Source of the DNA: Actinomucor elegans | Taxonomy: Eukaryota; Mucoromycota; Mucoromycetes; Mucorales; Mucoraceae | Direction: 5' to 3' | Length of the DNA stretch: 64,000 bases | Assembly (NCBI GenBank): GCA_026027325.1 | Contig: JAMSLZ010000004.1 | Location: forward strand, 2,418,001 to 2,482,000 | Part shown: piece by piece, positions 22,001 to 32,660 of the stretch | Layout: each line of letters starts with the position of its first letter | Position numbering within the stretch: position 1 is the first letter of the stretch | Notes under the pieces: generated by a model | Told to the model about the DNA's origin: nothing | Databases searched by the model: none | What the model saw: the letters and a program-made list of their open reading frames with translations, nothing else | Program-made: the position numbers and the translations under genes

Positions 22001-24168
22001 GTAAAGTAGCTGCACCTTTAGATCAACTACGTAATGATAAGGATGTACAAACCAAATGGACGTCTTTACATACTGATCGATTCAATCGGATTAAACAGAT
22101 TCTTGTATCTAATGCCGTGCTTCACCAGCCTGATCTATCCAAGAAATTTTATCTGGAGACAGACGCATCTGTATATGGGATAGCTTGTGCACTCACTCAA
22201 AGAGATGAGTTTAACAGAACTATACACATTGCTTTCATTAGCAAGTCTCTCAATTCTGCTGAGCGCAATTGGTCAACCAATCGACGCGAAACTGCTGCAA
22301 TTGTATTCGGATTGATCAGATTTAGACCTTTACTATGGGGGCATCCACTACCTATCGAGGTGCTCACCGATCATATGGCTCTTACTTACATGTTCACGTC
22401 TACCACGTTGAACAGTACATTACAATCTTATATGGATGTTATGGGACAATTCAATTTGAATATAGTTCACTTAAAAGGCATTGCCAATAAGCTACCTGAT
22501 GCACTATCTCGCGTTTATCCTCCTATTATTGAAGATAAAACGCTGGAGGGGGAGCAGGATCGCAATATTAAACGATTAGAGAAATGCATCTTACTAAGAA
22601 GAGCTTCATCTAACAATAACAAAGATAGATTTATTCATAAAAAGAAAATCTACTCTAAAGATAAACGTTTGAACATCCTCGCGGTGAAGCTTAATAGTAA
22701 AGACTTCAAATCTAAAGGAACAGAGTATGCTTGTCCTCCAGTCCACGAGAGAGATCAAATCATCCACGATGCACATGCACTTGGACATTTCGGTATTGAG
22801 AGTGTAGTAAAGCACATTCACACTTACCAGGGGTTACATTGGAATACCATCTACGCTGACTGTAAAGATATCCTTTTACGCTGCAAAGAATGTGCACTTC
22901 ACAATGTATCCAAGAAGGGTTTCAATCCACAAAAATCTATAGTTGCATTCGAACCATTCAGTCATGTAACAATGGATCTCTTTGGACCACTTCCTGTAAC
23001 TGAGGCTGGTAACATATATGGGCTAGTACTTGTCGATATTTGCACCAAATATATTATCACTAGACCTTTACCCAACAAACAAAGTGATACCGTAGCTAAA
23101 GCTCTGATTAATATCTTTGCTGACTATGGATTACCTGACATTATTGGTAGCGATAATGGAAGAGAGTTCAGGAATGGATTAATGCATACATTAACCAATA
23201 CCTTGGGCATTCAGCACCGCTTCTCTACACCCTACTATCCCCAATCCAATGGTGCTGCCGAACGATCCGTGCAGATGGTGAAAAATACACTGCGGAAACT
23301 TTGTGGTAATGATACAAGTAACTGGGACGAAAAGCTGGGACTTGTACAATTATGCTGCAACATCAAAGTAAGAGTTCGCACTGCTAGTACACCATTCTCG
23401 TTAATGTTCGCTAGACAGGTAAACTTGAGTTCGAATCATGATCCTGAGTCAAAGGACAAAACGACTCCTATACCAATAAAAGAGTTGGTAAAGAGAGCTG
23501 AATATATGGCTGACGTGGTGTTTCCTGCTGTTAAAGAGAGAACACGTAAGATCATCGAAAAGTACAATGAGGACTTCAATGGTAAACATCACATTGTCGA
23601 TATCCCAATAGACACGTCTGTAATGATCAAATTACAAGGTGGTCGATCAACTTCGTTATCACCTCTATATGACGGGCCGTATACTGTAGTGCGAAAGACA
23701 CGTGCTGGCACCTATGTATTAAAGGATGAATCGAATGAGCTATTACATCGCGAATACGTACCTTCTGAACTCAAAGTTGTAACTATAGACGAGTCCGCTA
23801 TAGAAGAAGAACTGTATGAAGTCGAAGAAATACGTGATCATAAAGACGAGAATGGACAACGCTTGTATCTTGTAAAATGGGTAGGCTATGGTGAACGAGA
23901 GAATGACTGGCTTCCAGTCGATGCATTCTCCTCCCCTGTCACTATCGAAAAATACTGGGAAAAGGTTAGACATCTAAAGCGATTAGAAGGAGAAAGGTCG
24001 AAAGACACTTTCCAAAAGAAGAGTCAACACAATTCACCAAGTAAGAATGCAGTTGCTGATCAGGAATCTGACAACGCATCTCATAATAAAAGAAAGAGAT
24101 CTGTTATGACATCTAAGGTAAATCATCCCAAATCGCAGAATAGACGCAGTAAGAGAAGTAGAAAGTGA
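19012..24168 (+). CDS. Gypsy-C Gag-Pol polyprotein with chromodomain
   Basis: 1718 aa single frame. Ser/Gly-rich gag (capsid region about 165-330; GSGSGTGSGSGSG linker near 380); Cys/His cluster (CPRHGGSRSNHDDKDC, CRYCKKPWFRGHSC, about 400-490); retropepsin IDTGSDT (about 564); reverse transcriptase with YVDDC (about 901); RNase H with TDASVYG; integrase with HALGHFG...CKECALH zinc site and D-D-E in TMDLFGP, SDNGREF and NGAAERS (about 1321, 1380, 1417); chromodomain with YLVKWVGYGERENDW (about 1601-1647); Lys/Arg-rich tail. No disruption. It is clearly related to the Gypsy-B protein in layout and motif wording but is a separate lineage with unrelated LTRs. The start is the first ATG after the LTR. 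Confidence 0.95.
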   Translation: MSQSNSTPVTMPGSPLSETINVDIPNQLNDNMDGVEMGDANDVSPTTSVVQTAFGQGATNTEASQDTAANVVSDSSIAIKSLMARRAEAIQRYTSLLTGNGVEQLGNEPDAYEQTLGQLIKNIDTYNHHIDVMTATIAKKSQPITASTESTETQGTTNGASSFTFRLTPGDLPKFQLKGDTVYYPGEDSYDSVEHFLRTFEKTISSSGYKVENIWKQCIEATLAMDYDTWMNGDLFAQSSWDDARQLFLSTFGGVQDKLVARRRVMNMRIRPNETVNGFNLRFSRAASEAGYSKFDSTIADAFLCAFPQSWQTQINTVLHSRGKDSSSWIVSDIAAAALNVYGQQVPGDLVNNSGTGMSSSSGSSSTSTINKGKRRADGFGSGSGTGSGSGSGKRRTSGPYFCPRHGGSRSNHDDKDCYSASKKPTSFAAGPSSSNSTTSSRSGSATSSGPRSITFLGNTNAPFRANGNNPCRYCKKPWFRGHSCAEYHQAMRASNGPSVLAIRANNGTNTSASEEEDKKVKEAMEDLNYDCKFDDDESQNTRSTFQLMTPIYIEGSRFVARIDTGSDTSCFNKKQLNKDFSDVHINKVDGYLNFLALNGKGEGSKAKRIGKTRPMTITYTNNISFKHAFEVVEFSDIMQTEFDVLLGTDILPKMNIYLGGVAFNWPNDIAKESKQFENVNFDNDKHYDPDNALYGNTEQRKEYMKMIQASINKNMNIKPKAVCTIPESIVKIPMKNVANCYVRQYPLPVHAKAEIEKQLKEWLDNGIVEKAKPSAKFHSPLLAVPKKDENDKLTKLRICCDLRKINSSISEDLQENFAVPKITEIFDRVSKKAKIMSKIDLKQAYYSFAVDETSREVLSFSYNHINYHWCHAPYGLKFLTSQYCKVMNILLGDLEGVETYVDDCVLYSETIEEHIDLINTVLEKLTSVNLKINPDKCTWFQTSLYLLGFIVGPGITKIDHRRLSNIDKWPIPKNAAQVRSIMGVISHLRDYCPMLSKVAAPLDQLRNDKDVQTKWTSLHTDRFNRIKQILVSNAVLHQPDLSKKFYLETDASVYGIACALTQRDEFNRTIHIAFISKSLNSAERNWSTNRRETAAIVFGLIRFRPLLWGHPLPIEVLTDHMALTYMFTSTTLNSTLQSYMDVMGQFNLNIVHLKGIANKLPDALSRVYPPIIEDKTLEGEQDRNIKRLEKCILLRRASSNNNKDRFIHKKKIYSKDKRLNILAVKLNSKDFKSKGTEYACPPVHERDQIIHDAHALGHFGIESVVKHIHTYQGLHWNTIYADCKDILLRCKECALHNVSKKGFNPQKSIVAFEPFSHVTMDLFGPLPVTEAGNIYGLVLVDICTKYIITRPLPNKQSDTVAKALINIFADYGLPDIIGSDNGREFRNGLMHTLTNTLGIQHRFSTPYYPQSNGAAERSVQMVKNTLRKLCGNDTSNWDEKLGLVQLCCNIKVRVRTASTPFSLMFARQVNLSSNHDPESKDKTTPIPIKELVKRAEYMADVVFPAVKERTRKIIEKYNEDFNGKHHIVDIPIDTSVMIKLQGGRSTSLSPLYDGPYTVVRKTRAGTYVLKDESNELLHREYVPSELKVVTIDESAIEEELYEVEEIRDHKDENGQRLYLVKWVGYGERENDWLPVDAFSSPVTIEKYWEKVRHLKRLEGERSKDTFQKKSQHNSPSKNAVADQESDNASHNKRKRSVMTSKVNHPKSQNRRSKRSRK

Positions 24169-25655
24169 AAACACGAAAGAAAAGGAATCTTGAATTTCCA
24201 CTTTCCTAAAAAAACAAAAAAAATCATCTACGTCACTTGGCAGCTGAAATCAACTCACAGAAACAAAAACAAAAAACAAAAAAATCTGGGGAAGTTTGAA
24301 GCGCTATTGATTGTATTTTTACAAAACATATATATAATAACTTACTACTCATCACTATGGCGAAAATATTGTCGGTTTTTTGCCCAAAAGTTGATAATAT
24401 TAGGGGTAAAATCGACTATAGTTCTGCTAATAATTATTGTCAATTTCTAGGCAGTGTTTTTTCGGCGGTTGATAATATTAGTGACTCTTATTCGATAATA
24501 TTATGGGTAAATACTATAATATTAAGGGTTTTCCTTCAATATTATTATGGGTAAATTGTATAATAGTAGTGGTTTCCAGTCAATAATAGTATGGATTAAT
24601 CCCTCCATATTGATGATTTATAATCAATATTATTATTAGTTTTCTATCATATATTCACAATACACTACTAATAATATTATAGTCATTTTGGTTATTCAGA
24701 TAATAATTTAATTGCTATTTTTTTTATTTATATAATATATAACTTCAACAGATATTACTCTAATACACACTAGCCTTCAATAGCTGAATATACAATAACC
24801 AGCTTTCTATCACACACGAACAGTATTTAACTTACCTTATTGTCATACAAGTATAAAAGAATTTATGTCCCACTGGCAAGTAACAGGTAAATGAATTAAG
24901 CAAATAACTGTATAAATAATGTCAGTTATCGTTGATGAAACAATATTTTAAGAGTATATTTGAACTAACCTTTAGAAGAATGGCCCACGCTTGTATAATA
25001 GCATATTTTAATCATCTTTTCCTAAAGTAAGTAATGATTAGATTCTTGAATGAAACTCGCTATTGCTACAGACTTACCAACACTATATCAGACACAATCA
25101 ATTATAATTCACTGGGCTACAGTTTTAATAGTCTTCGTCTTGTATATATACACAACTAAATCTATTATAACAGTATTAGATTAATATACAAAGAAATTAA
25201 TGGATTAGTAATCATTGCACTTACTTAATGGTTATTAGCTTTAAAACTAATAGTAAAGGTTCAAAAGCTATATGGCATTACTGGCTATAAGTATTACTGA
25301 AGTGGTATAAGTATTTAAGAATACAAGTCAGTATAAGAATATAAGCAGTATGAATGACGACGTATTTATAGATAATTACGACATTAAGAACGAGGGAAAT
25401 ATTCGAAAGCTTGGAAAAAAAAACACAATTACAAGCTGACATTGAGGTTAATTCCTATTATACAGAAGCTTCAGTTAAAGTGTTGTGCGCAATAAGAGTG
25501 ACAAATGTCAAGAAACCTTACGTTTAATGTGCCAATTTAGCAAACGAAAAAAAAGAAAGAAACTCAAGATTGGTGTAAAAAAGTTTTTCTTAATACTGAA
25601 AAGCCGCAGAAAAATGCTACGTCAGCTACTTAAACCAATAAAAAAACGTCTATAT

Positions 25656-26738
25656 TTATTTCGTTTTTTTTGTATTTTTCTTAGAGCGTGGTTTACGCTT
25701 ATTGGAATCCGCTTCTTTGGAACGATTGTCAGATCCAGCCTCCTCATCTTCACCAACGTCAGGTTGAACCGTAATGGCTTTTCTTTTCGTTGATGAGCGA
25801 GCAGAATGTAGATCCAACAAGCTAGCAATTGGAGATGCAAGACCAACTGGAGCAACAGAAGTAGCTAGACGATCAACAAGGATATGCTGATTATCCACAC
25901 TATTTGCATAACAAGCATATTAATAAAGATATAAAAACAGAAATAAAAAAGCATCTAACCTGAAGAACGATTCAATCTCATTGTCTTCAACAGATTCTTG
26001 ATTTTGTTGACTTTCACCTTCTTCAGCAGAATTACTTCTGGTACGTACAGTCTTCTTGTTTTTGAGTGCTTCAGATAAAAGTAACTTGGCAGCCCACATC
26101 TCTACACAGAGATGCAGATGCAAGCCCACATCTAAAGCACGTTTCTCTAAAAGCAAAGCATAACGTTCTTGAATGCTGGTATCCTCTTCGCCAATTTCAC
26201 TCCAAGTTTTACCAACAATATTTATATTTGCCCTTTCCATGTCTTTCAAGACATCTCTTGCCAAGTATTTCAACGTATTGTATTGCGGTTGAACATCATC
26301 ATCGGTCAGTTCATTTTGTTGGCCTTTTATATACTTGAGGTGTTTCAAGAGGGCATATAACCTTAATGGTGCAGAAGGGGTGACATTTGTCTTGGTTGCC
26401 TTTTGTTGATAACGCACTTTTGCTTCTTCTAGCACTTTTGGGATTGACCGTTTACTACGTAAATTAGGATTCAAAGCATTTGCAATTGCTTCTCGTTCAG
26501 CTATATATGACAAGCTAAGAGGTTAATAAAACTGAATGTAGTAACATGCTTCAGATATGATTGTACCATCGTCAAGTGCTTGTTCAATTTCTTCGTTAGA
26601 TGAAACCCTCGAAGCTTCTCGAGGAAATAGAGGTGCTAATATTTGGATCAAATCTTGAATTAAACGACGGTTGATTAAGATTTCTTGTTCAATCTTCTCA
26701 AAGTAGACGCTCCAATTATTGTTGTTGTTGTTTGACAT
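25656..26738 (-). CDS. CACTA accessory protein, unknown function
   Basis: Spliced model of 325 aa: exons 26738-26546, 26500-25960 and 25899-25656. The last intron (60 nt, GTTAG...TAG) is clear; the first (45 nt, GTTACT...ATATAG) is the only choice I find that keeps the frame. It begins MSNNNNNNWSVYFEKIEQE, is mostly helical and charged, and ends in a Lys/Arg cluster (KRKPRSKKNTKKTK) that looks like a nuclear localisation signal. It is divergent from the transposase. Many CACTA elements carry a second gene (TnpA-like) that binds subterminal repeats; a similar role is inferred from position only, not from sequence similarity. Confidence 0.65.
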
Positions 26739-27143
26739 AGCTATAAAGTAAATATATTATAAAGAAAAGTGATTGAATGATTTGAGCTATTTAACTGTTT
26801 TATAAGCGTACTTTACCATTTATCCATTAGTAATCCTTACTAATGTCCAAAGAGCTTTCTGGAAAGTAAGCTTACTGACAGGTATGACTGACTTGGAAAG
26901 GAATTAGCTTGATTAGAAATCATAAGGATCCATTAAAATGTATTCGATATCTGAATAATCTGGAAGGCTGAGTAATATGAAAAGCTGATTAGTTCAAAGG
27001 ATTCAACAGCCTAAAACAATGAATTACCATTGAGAACTCTGTCAATTGTAGACCAAGCAAACGTATTTAAGACCTGCTTTTTCTAAACAACAAAACCGCT
27101 ATTCATTAATTCGATATATTTACTTGTTTTTACTTATCTTTAA

Positions 27144-30116
27144 ATGGGCAAAGTTTCCTCTTCTGCTACACCATATAAATATACTTGCGCTACTTGTTTG
27201 AGGCCATTCAAAACTGTTAAAGCTAGGAGTAATCACTATAGCCATAATCGTGATCATAGAAAACAAAGGGTCGTCCAAACGCAAGAAGCTAGCATTCCTG
27301 TCCAAGGTGAGTTAACAGATATATTACTAAAGCTTTTAATTTAACAATATACCTTGTTTGAAATAGAGCCTACTCCAATTGCTTACAACGTCAAATCCTC
27401 GGATCAAAACCTTTTCACCAATACGGAATTAAATAGCATCCAATTGAGAGATATTTGCGACACGTATGGTATTCCTCGAGAGGCTCAAAGAGAACTTGTC
27501 TATCTAATGCGTACCATAATCAAAAACAATGAAGAGAGCCGTAAAACCGATGGATTGGGTATGTATCTATTCAAATAGAGTTAAAAAAAAAGTACTTATC
27601 AGCTTTTATTCCCATTATATATAGGTTACCTACCATCCACTCTCATGTTCCCTGATACCTTGGATCGTACTCTTAAAGCAAAAACCAATATTCAATGTCA
27701 TTTTCATGATGTCTGCGTCAATGGTTGCATGCTGTTTGAAAAGGAAGATATAGAGACTATTCAATGTAAAAACCCTGCTTGTAAAGAAAATCGCTTTGAT
27801 GATCATGGTAAACCTCGTCGCTCTATGAAGATGCTTCCTATTGGTGAACAAGTCGCTCAAATGCTTGCGAATGCAAAGACAAGAGACTTGATGAAATACC
27901 GCTACAACTATAAATCAACTGACGGTGAATATAAAGATTACTTTGATGGTGCAGCATACAAGTACTTTAAGGATAATAGCATTCTGTTTTCCGGTGAAGA
28001 TGATGTCGCAATGGTTCTTTTTGTCGATGGTTTCTGTACTAGCAAGAATCATAAAGGGGACAAGTTAACAATCATCCATCTCTTGAATATGAACATTCCC
28101 CCAGAATACCGCTACCAAGACGAATACATGCTTCAATTGGCGATCTTGCCAGGTCCAAACTACCCAAAGTACATGCATACCTTTTTAAAGCCTATTATTG
28201 ATGAGTTTCATGCTCTGTCTACCAAAGGCATGCTTGTACAAAAGGATGGTGTAATTGTTTGTCAAGCTAAAGTCAACTTGGTGATGGCTACTGGTGATCT
28301 TCCTGCTGCAGCTGAGCTTGCAAATCATATTGGTCATATGGCTACGTTTGGTTGCCGTATTTGTCGTGTCCAAGCTGAACGTCATGATTATCATAATTGT
28401 TTTTTAACGATCGACAATGAGATCAGAAGCAGAAACGATTTCATTTCCCCAGATGCAGCGAATGTAAGTACTATAATCAGCATTAATCTTTACAAGTTTT
28501 TAACATTTCTTTTTCTTTTTACCTCATAGAGCTACAGTATCAAGTCTGCAACACCATTTGCAATACTTCCCAGTTTTACTGGCGCTACTTTTTTTGGTTT
28601 AGACGAAATGCATCTTCTCGGACAAGGTATCGCTCAACACGTATTCAATATGCTGACAGTCGACATGGGTAAAGAGTACAATGCAGCAAGAAAAACTCGA
28701 TATAAGCCCAATGAAGATGAATTGAGTGATGCCCGATTGAAGTCTGCTGATGAATGGCCGTATACTTTCTATATTCCAAAATTATCGCTCATCAAAATTG
28801 GTAAACTTGTTGAAGCTTCTAGAGCCACTGTACCGACATCCTTTTCATCCAAATGGGAAGATCCAATTATCAAGAGTGGTGGCAAACGTGCTGTTGACTG
28901 GATTGATATTTTCTTATATATGATTCCCACCTTGTTCGTTCCTGAATTGATTCAAGAATCCGCTAAGAAACCATTGATTCATCTGACAAAAGCTGTCGCA
29001 TTGGCTCTTAAATGGGAACTTTCTATTGAAGACCTTATTCTGATGGAAAGGTAAATATATTTTTTTTGTACTCATAAATCTAGTTTACTTACATACTTTC
29101 CAAAGATATATCAAAGAATGGCAAGAATTTTTGTTGGCAGAAATCAAGGCAAAGCGTATTCATTCCGGTGTATTCAAGCCTGTTCAACACTACCTTTCGC
29201 ATATAGTCTATATGATCAAACAACAAGGTGTGTTGAGAGCATATTCCGCCCGATCAATGGAAAGAAGCATCGGAAAATACAAAAAGCTCATCAAGTCAAA
29301 GGTTGATGCTGGCGCAAACGCTGGTAATATCTTGGAAAGACTCATAACGCGTAATCATATAAACAGCCAGACTTGGGATGTTCATACTGAGCTTGACCTG
29401 ATCACTCCTCGAAAATACAGCGAATCCACTTTCAGGAATAACCCTTCTGGTGATGCTAGTGATCCACAATTATGGGCTCCCTTTAGTAATATTTCAGTGG
29501 ATACTCTTCCCTTTGGTGTCTCCACTCAAACTTTTTTGAAGGCGCTATTGCATTACTATCGCCGTACTGAAGCAAATGGTGTAAATATTGCTGAAATTGA
29601 TTCGTTGAATAGTATTTCCATCGCTGGTCGTGCCTGGGCATATGGCAATGTATATACGTCTACCATGTATAAAAGCCATATAAATGAATATCGTCGAGGA
29701 AACAATTACGTGATGATCACTGCCAGCTACTTGAAGTAAGTAATTAGCTCAAGAACAAAAACCTCTTTGATTAACCAACCTTTGTTAATAGTCGAAATAA
29801 TTCCATTCGTGAAAGCTGGTTCATTGGTTCTATCGTTTTCTTTTTCGAGCATTCATTCAATGGTAGACCACAGTATTTGGCTTTGGTTGATTTAGCGAAA
29901 AAGAATGCAACTACCAAATATGACAAGACTATTGCTTTGGTTGAGCTGCACAGTAGCGGTGCACACAGTTACGCTGTCTGTCGGTTTGAAGATATTGTTG
30001 CCAGTGTAGGTCTTGTGCGTTCAAGTGAATCTAATGAGAAAGAGTTCAAGATCATCTCTCATCATATATTTAAACAAGATCTAGAGCAAAATGCTGGCAT
30101 ATTAAGTCGTTTGTAA
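27144..30116 (+). CDS. tnp2-family (CACTA) transposase
   Basis: Spliced model of 889 aa: exons 27144-27306, 27367-27558, 27625-28463, 28530-29050, 29106-29735 and 29792-30116. All junctions are GT-AG and all phases agree. N-terminal Cys2-His2-like finger (YTCATCLRPF...HYSH, residues 11-31). A tnp2/Transposase_21 core is recognisable in exon 3: VDGFCTSKNHKGDKLTIIHL, NIPPEYRY, AILPGPNYPKYMHTFLKP, ATGDLPAAAELANHIGHM, then FGCRICR. Exon 4 has GLDEMHLLGQG, the region where the family carries further catalytic acids. No stops or frameshifts, so the element could be autonomous. It is expected to cut and bind the CACTA termini (family knowledge). Confidence 0.88.
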
Positions 30117-31730
30117 ATAGCATGAAGACAAGAGCAAAAAGCGTTTATTTTGAAATAAAATTGTTCTCTGAATTGATTATGTATTTAAACCACCGAAAAT
30201 AATATAAAGCTTCCCTCCAAAAGGACTTCATCATAATATAGCAAAAGTAAAATAGGTATTTACACTTTCTGTAGTAGATATAAACTATAGATAATTTAAC
30301 TCGTTTTTATATATCATGTTATTAATTCGAGAGAAAGGTATTAGCAATCTTGCAACAGAATGTAAAAACATTTCTTAATCAAAAATTTAACCCATTTCCC
30401 TGATGTTTAAGAAATTATTTCATAATATCAGAAATATAGAACCAGGATAACCCAAGTTATACAGTTCTATATTCATCATTCAATAATGTTAATTGACTAT
30501 TTAGTTGCTCCAGTTAATCTTTAAAACCAAATGTAAAATATGATTAATGCTCTTGTTTATCTTTATAGTAAAATTAGTTTATTATCAAGCAATGCGGATT
30601 AATTTTCCAACAGACAGCAAAAATGTTCATCGATTGTAGTTTTCTAGCACCTAAAAAAACGTGCATGTTTTTGAAGCTTTCGATCGTCATTAAGAATTCT
30701 ATCATAATCATCAATTACTCGAAAGTCCAAAAACGAACGCGTTTTTTTGTAGTTTGAGAAGTGGATATATGATTTTGACAATAAATCATCTAGTTAAATA
30801 ACCGCCTAGCAATAATGACTAAGATTACTGGCAATTAATAATCGCTACTTGACCTATTTTTTTTTTACACAATAATTTATCTCTTTTTTTACGCAATATA
30901 TTTCTTTTTTTTTACGCAATGTATTTCTTTTTTTTTTAACGCAATGTATTTTCTTTTTTTCTTTCTTTCTTTCTTTATTCTATAATTTTACTAAACATAA
31001 AATTGAGTAAATTAGACACTTAATGGCAGCTCATTCTTAATGTCATTCAGCATTTTAAATACACAGCTATTAGCCAAAGGCTAAATCACGGCAATGAAAG
31101 TGCTCAGCTTATTAAATGGAACTAGCGATTCGTTCTTGTTTCCAAAAGAGTAATTTACAAGAGAATTTTTTGCAACCTGACCTGTATAAGAGACTTTTCA
31201 ACGAATAATAAACGCATTTGAAAGACAATTGTTCAACATTATTTTTGACAAACGTTGAAATTAAACGTTTCTAGGAATTTACATAAAAGATCGTTGAAAC
31301 GAAAAGCAGAGTTCATTTTAGTAAATAAAATAAACGAGGATTATGTTGTTGCGTACAAGCATCAGAATTTCATGTACTCATTTATAAGAAGTTTGCAAGA
31401 TTTGGCTTTCATCGGCAAAAGACAAGAATACATAAAAATTGTTTGCAAATAAAATGGAGTTCAGGCTTTTCTTTCTTATTGTCAATTTATGTTATAATAT
31501 TGACTAAACCCATAACATTATTGTCTGCTTTCCACTAATATTAGGAGTAACCACTAATAAATGAGCAAAGCACTGTTAATTGCGCAGCCATAGAAAATAA
31601 TTGCTCTAATTTCATTGGTTCGCAGATTATTATTAGTAGGTAAATCTATAGTATTAGTAGGTAAATGATAATAAAATCGTCGTTTTACCACATAATATTA
31701 TGGGTAGCACACAATATTTTCGCCATAGTG
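30117..31730. other. CACTA right-hand non-coding region
   Basis: AT-rich, with no convincing gene. A 65-codon open frame at 31255-31452 (Lys-rich) is probably chance. It ends in subterminal repeats (TATTATTAGTAGGTAAAT, then TAGTATTAGTAGGTAAAT) and the terminal inverted repeat. Confidence 0.5.
30856..30975 (+). repeat. T-rich tandem repeat inside CACTA
   Basis: About four units of roughly 28-31 bp with the core TTTTTACGCAATGTATTTCT (later units identical at ACGCAATGTATTT, the first degenerate as ACACAATAATTTA), followed by CTTTCTTTCTTTCTTT. Confidence 0.75.
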
Positions 31731-31776
31731 TCATTACTAAGTCGATTCAGTGTGCACTGACTCTAGTGGGGGAGCA

Positions 31777-32061
31777 TGTGGTGAAATCCACATATAACAT
31801 TCTGCATTATATTAAAAAGACGGGATTCATTTAATAACTATCCATCAAAAGAGGGAGTTTTGAATCACCGCTGAAAATACAATTAATGAAGAATGAACAT
31901 AGATTAAAAAGACCTTTGATTGTTACTAAGAGACCATTTCTTTGGAAGTATAAATACAAGAGATACAAGCTAGATAGAAAAACTTAACTCACTTTGAATC
32001 AATAAAACCCCATAAAACGGTTCTAACTGATTCACTCGCTTTTTATTCAATTTTTACCGCA
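31777..32061 (+). repeat. 3' LTR-C of Gypsy-C
   Basis: 285 bp, the same length and, as far as read, the same sequence as the 5' copy. It is followed by the target duplication GTACC. Confidence 0.92.
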
Positions 32062-32278
32062 GTACCAAACCTTGGTGACTCTCTCATAAAGCTCTTGCAT
32101 GCCCTTAGGAGGAGTATCATACTCGTTCAACCTTATTTTTAACAACCGCCACATATTCTCGATTGGGTTGAGGTCTGGTGATTGTGGGGGCCACTCTAAT
32201 ACTTGATATTCTTGGTTTTTGAGGTATTCTTGTACCAAATTCGACGTATGCTTAGGATCATTGTCATGAGCTACATTA

Positions 32279-32660
32279 CATATCATTAATAATTAATATA
32301 TATATTATAATTATTTTCATATTATTAAATTAAAATTATATAGCTTTCTTTATTTATCAAGTTGTAAGTTGCTAAAAAACTTACGGCGTGCTTTTTAATC
32401 AATTTTAAAAGAAAAAAATTGTCGCACAACAGGGTTTCGATCTGGTGTGAAATATTATGAAAAAAAAAAGTTTAATTGTATTGAAAAGTAATATAAAAGT
32501 TTAATCTTTATAAGTTTTGCATAATTATTGCAATTTCTTATTTTTACGTTAATTACCAAACTTTCAAAAATTACAATAAAAAAGTGTTAAACAAAAAAAA
32601 ATATAATTACAAAAAACACTATTTAATTTAAAAACTAATTTTTATTTTTTTTTATTTTTA
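32279..32660. other. AT-rich insert in the Tc1-3 transposase
   Basis: About 380 bp of very AT-rich DNA separate two halves of the DD34E transposase; the borders are approximate (a TTA may be duplicated). No ORF. The word GGGTTTCGATCTGG (32432-32445) resembles a tRNA T-arm/B-box with one extra base, so a tRNA-derived SINE or mitochondrial piece is possible but unproven. Confidence 0.5.

Larger units (their letters stand above)
24353..31730 (+). mobile_element. CACTA/EnSpm-like DNA transposon
   Basis: 7378 bp with perfect terminal inverted repeats CACTATGGCGAAAATATTGT / ACAATATTTTCGCCATAGTG and the 4-bp duplication TCAT on both sides. Subterminal regions repeat ATAATATTATGGGTA-type words (about 24498-24520 and 24539-24555 at the left, 31691-31706 at the right). 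Two genes: a spliced tnp2-type transposase on the plus strand (27144-30116) and a spliced, Lys-rich protein of unknown role on the minus strand (25656-26738). It sits in the 3' non-coding region of Gypsy-C and did not damage its polyprotein. CACTA elements usually make 2-3 bp duplications, so four is notable. Confidence 0.9.
18695..32061 (+). mobile_element. Gypsy-C: Ty3/Gypsy chromovirus hosting a CACTA transposon
   Basis: Matching 285-bp LTR-C at both ends, target duplication GTACC on both sides, an intact polyprotein (19012-24168), then a 3' region interrupted by a 7.4-kb CACTA element. The purine tract AGTGGGGGAGCA (31765-31776) precedes the 3' LTR. Without the CACTA element it is about 5985 bp. 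It is inserted in the Tc1-3 transposase. No TGG-type primer site; the 5' LTR is followed by seven T. Confidence 0.93.

Noticed and set aside
31255..31452. 65-codon Lys-rich ORF in the CACTA right arm
   Set aside because: Short, AT-rich, no splice context or similarity to either CACTA gene.
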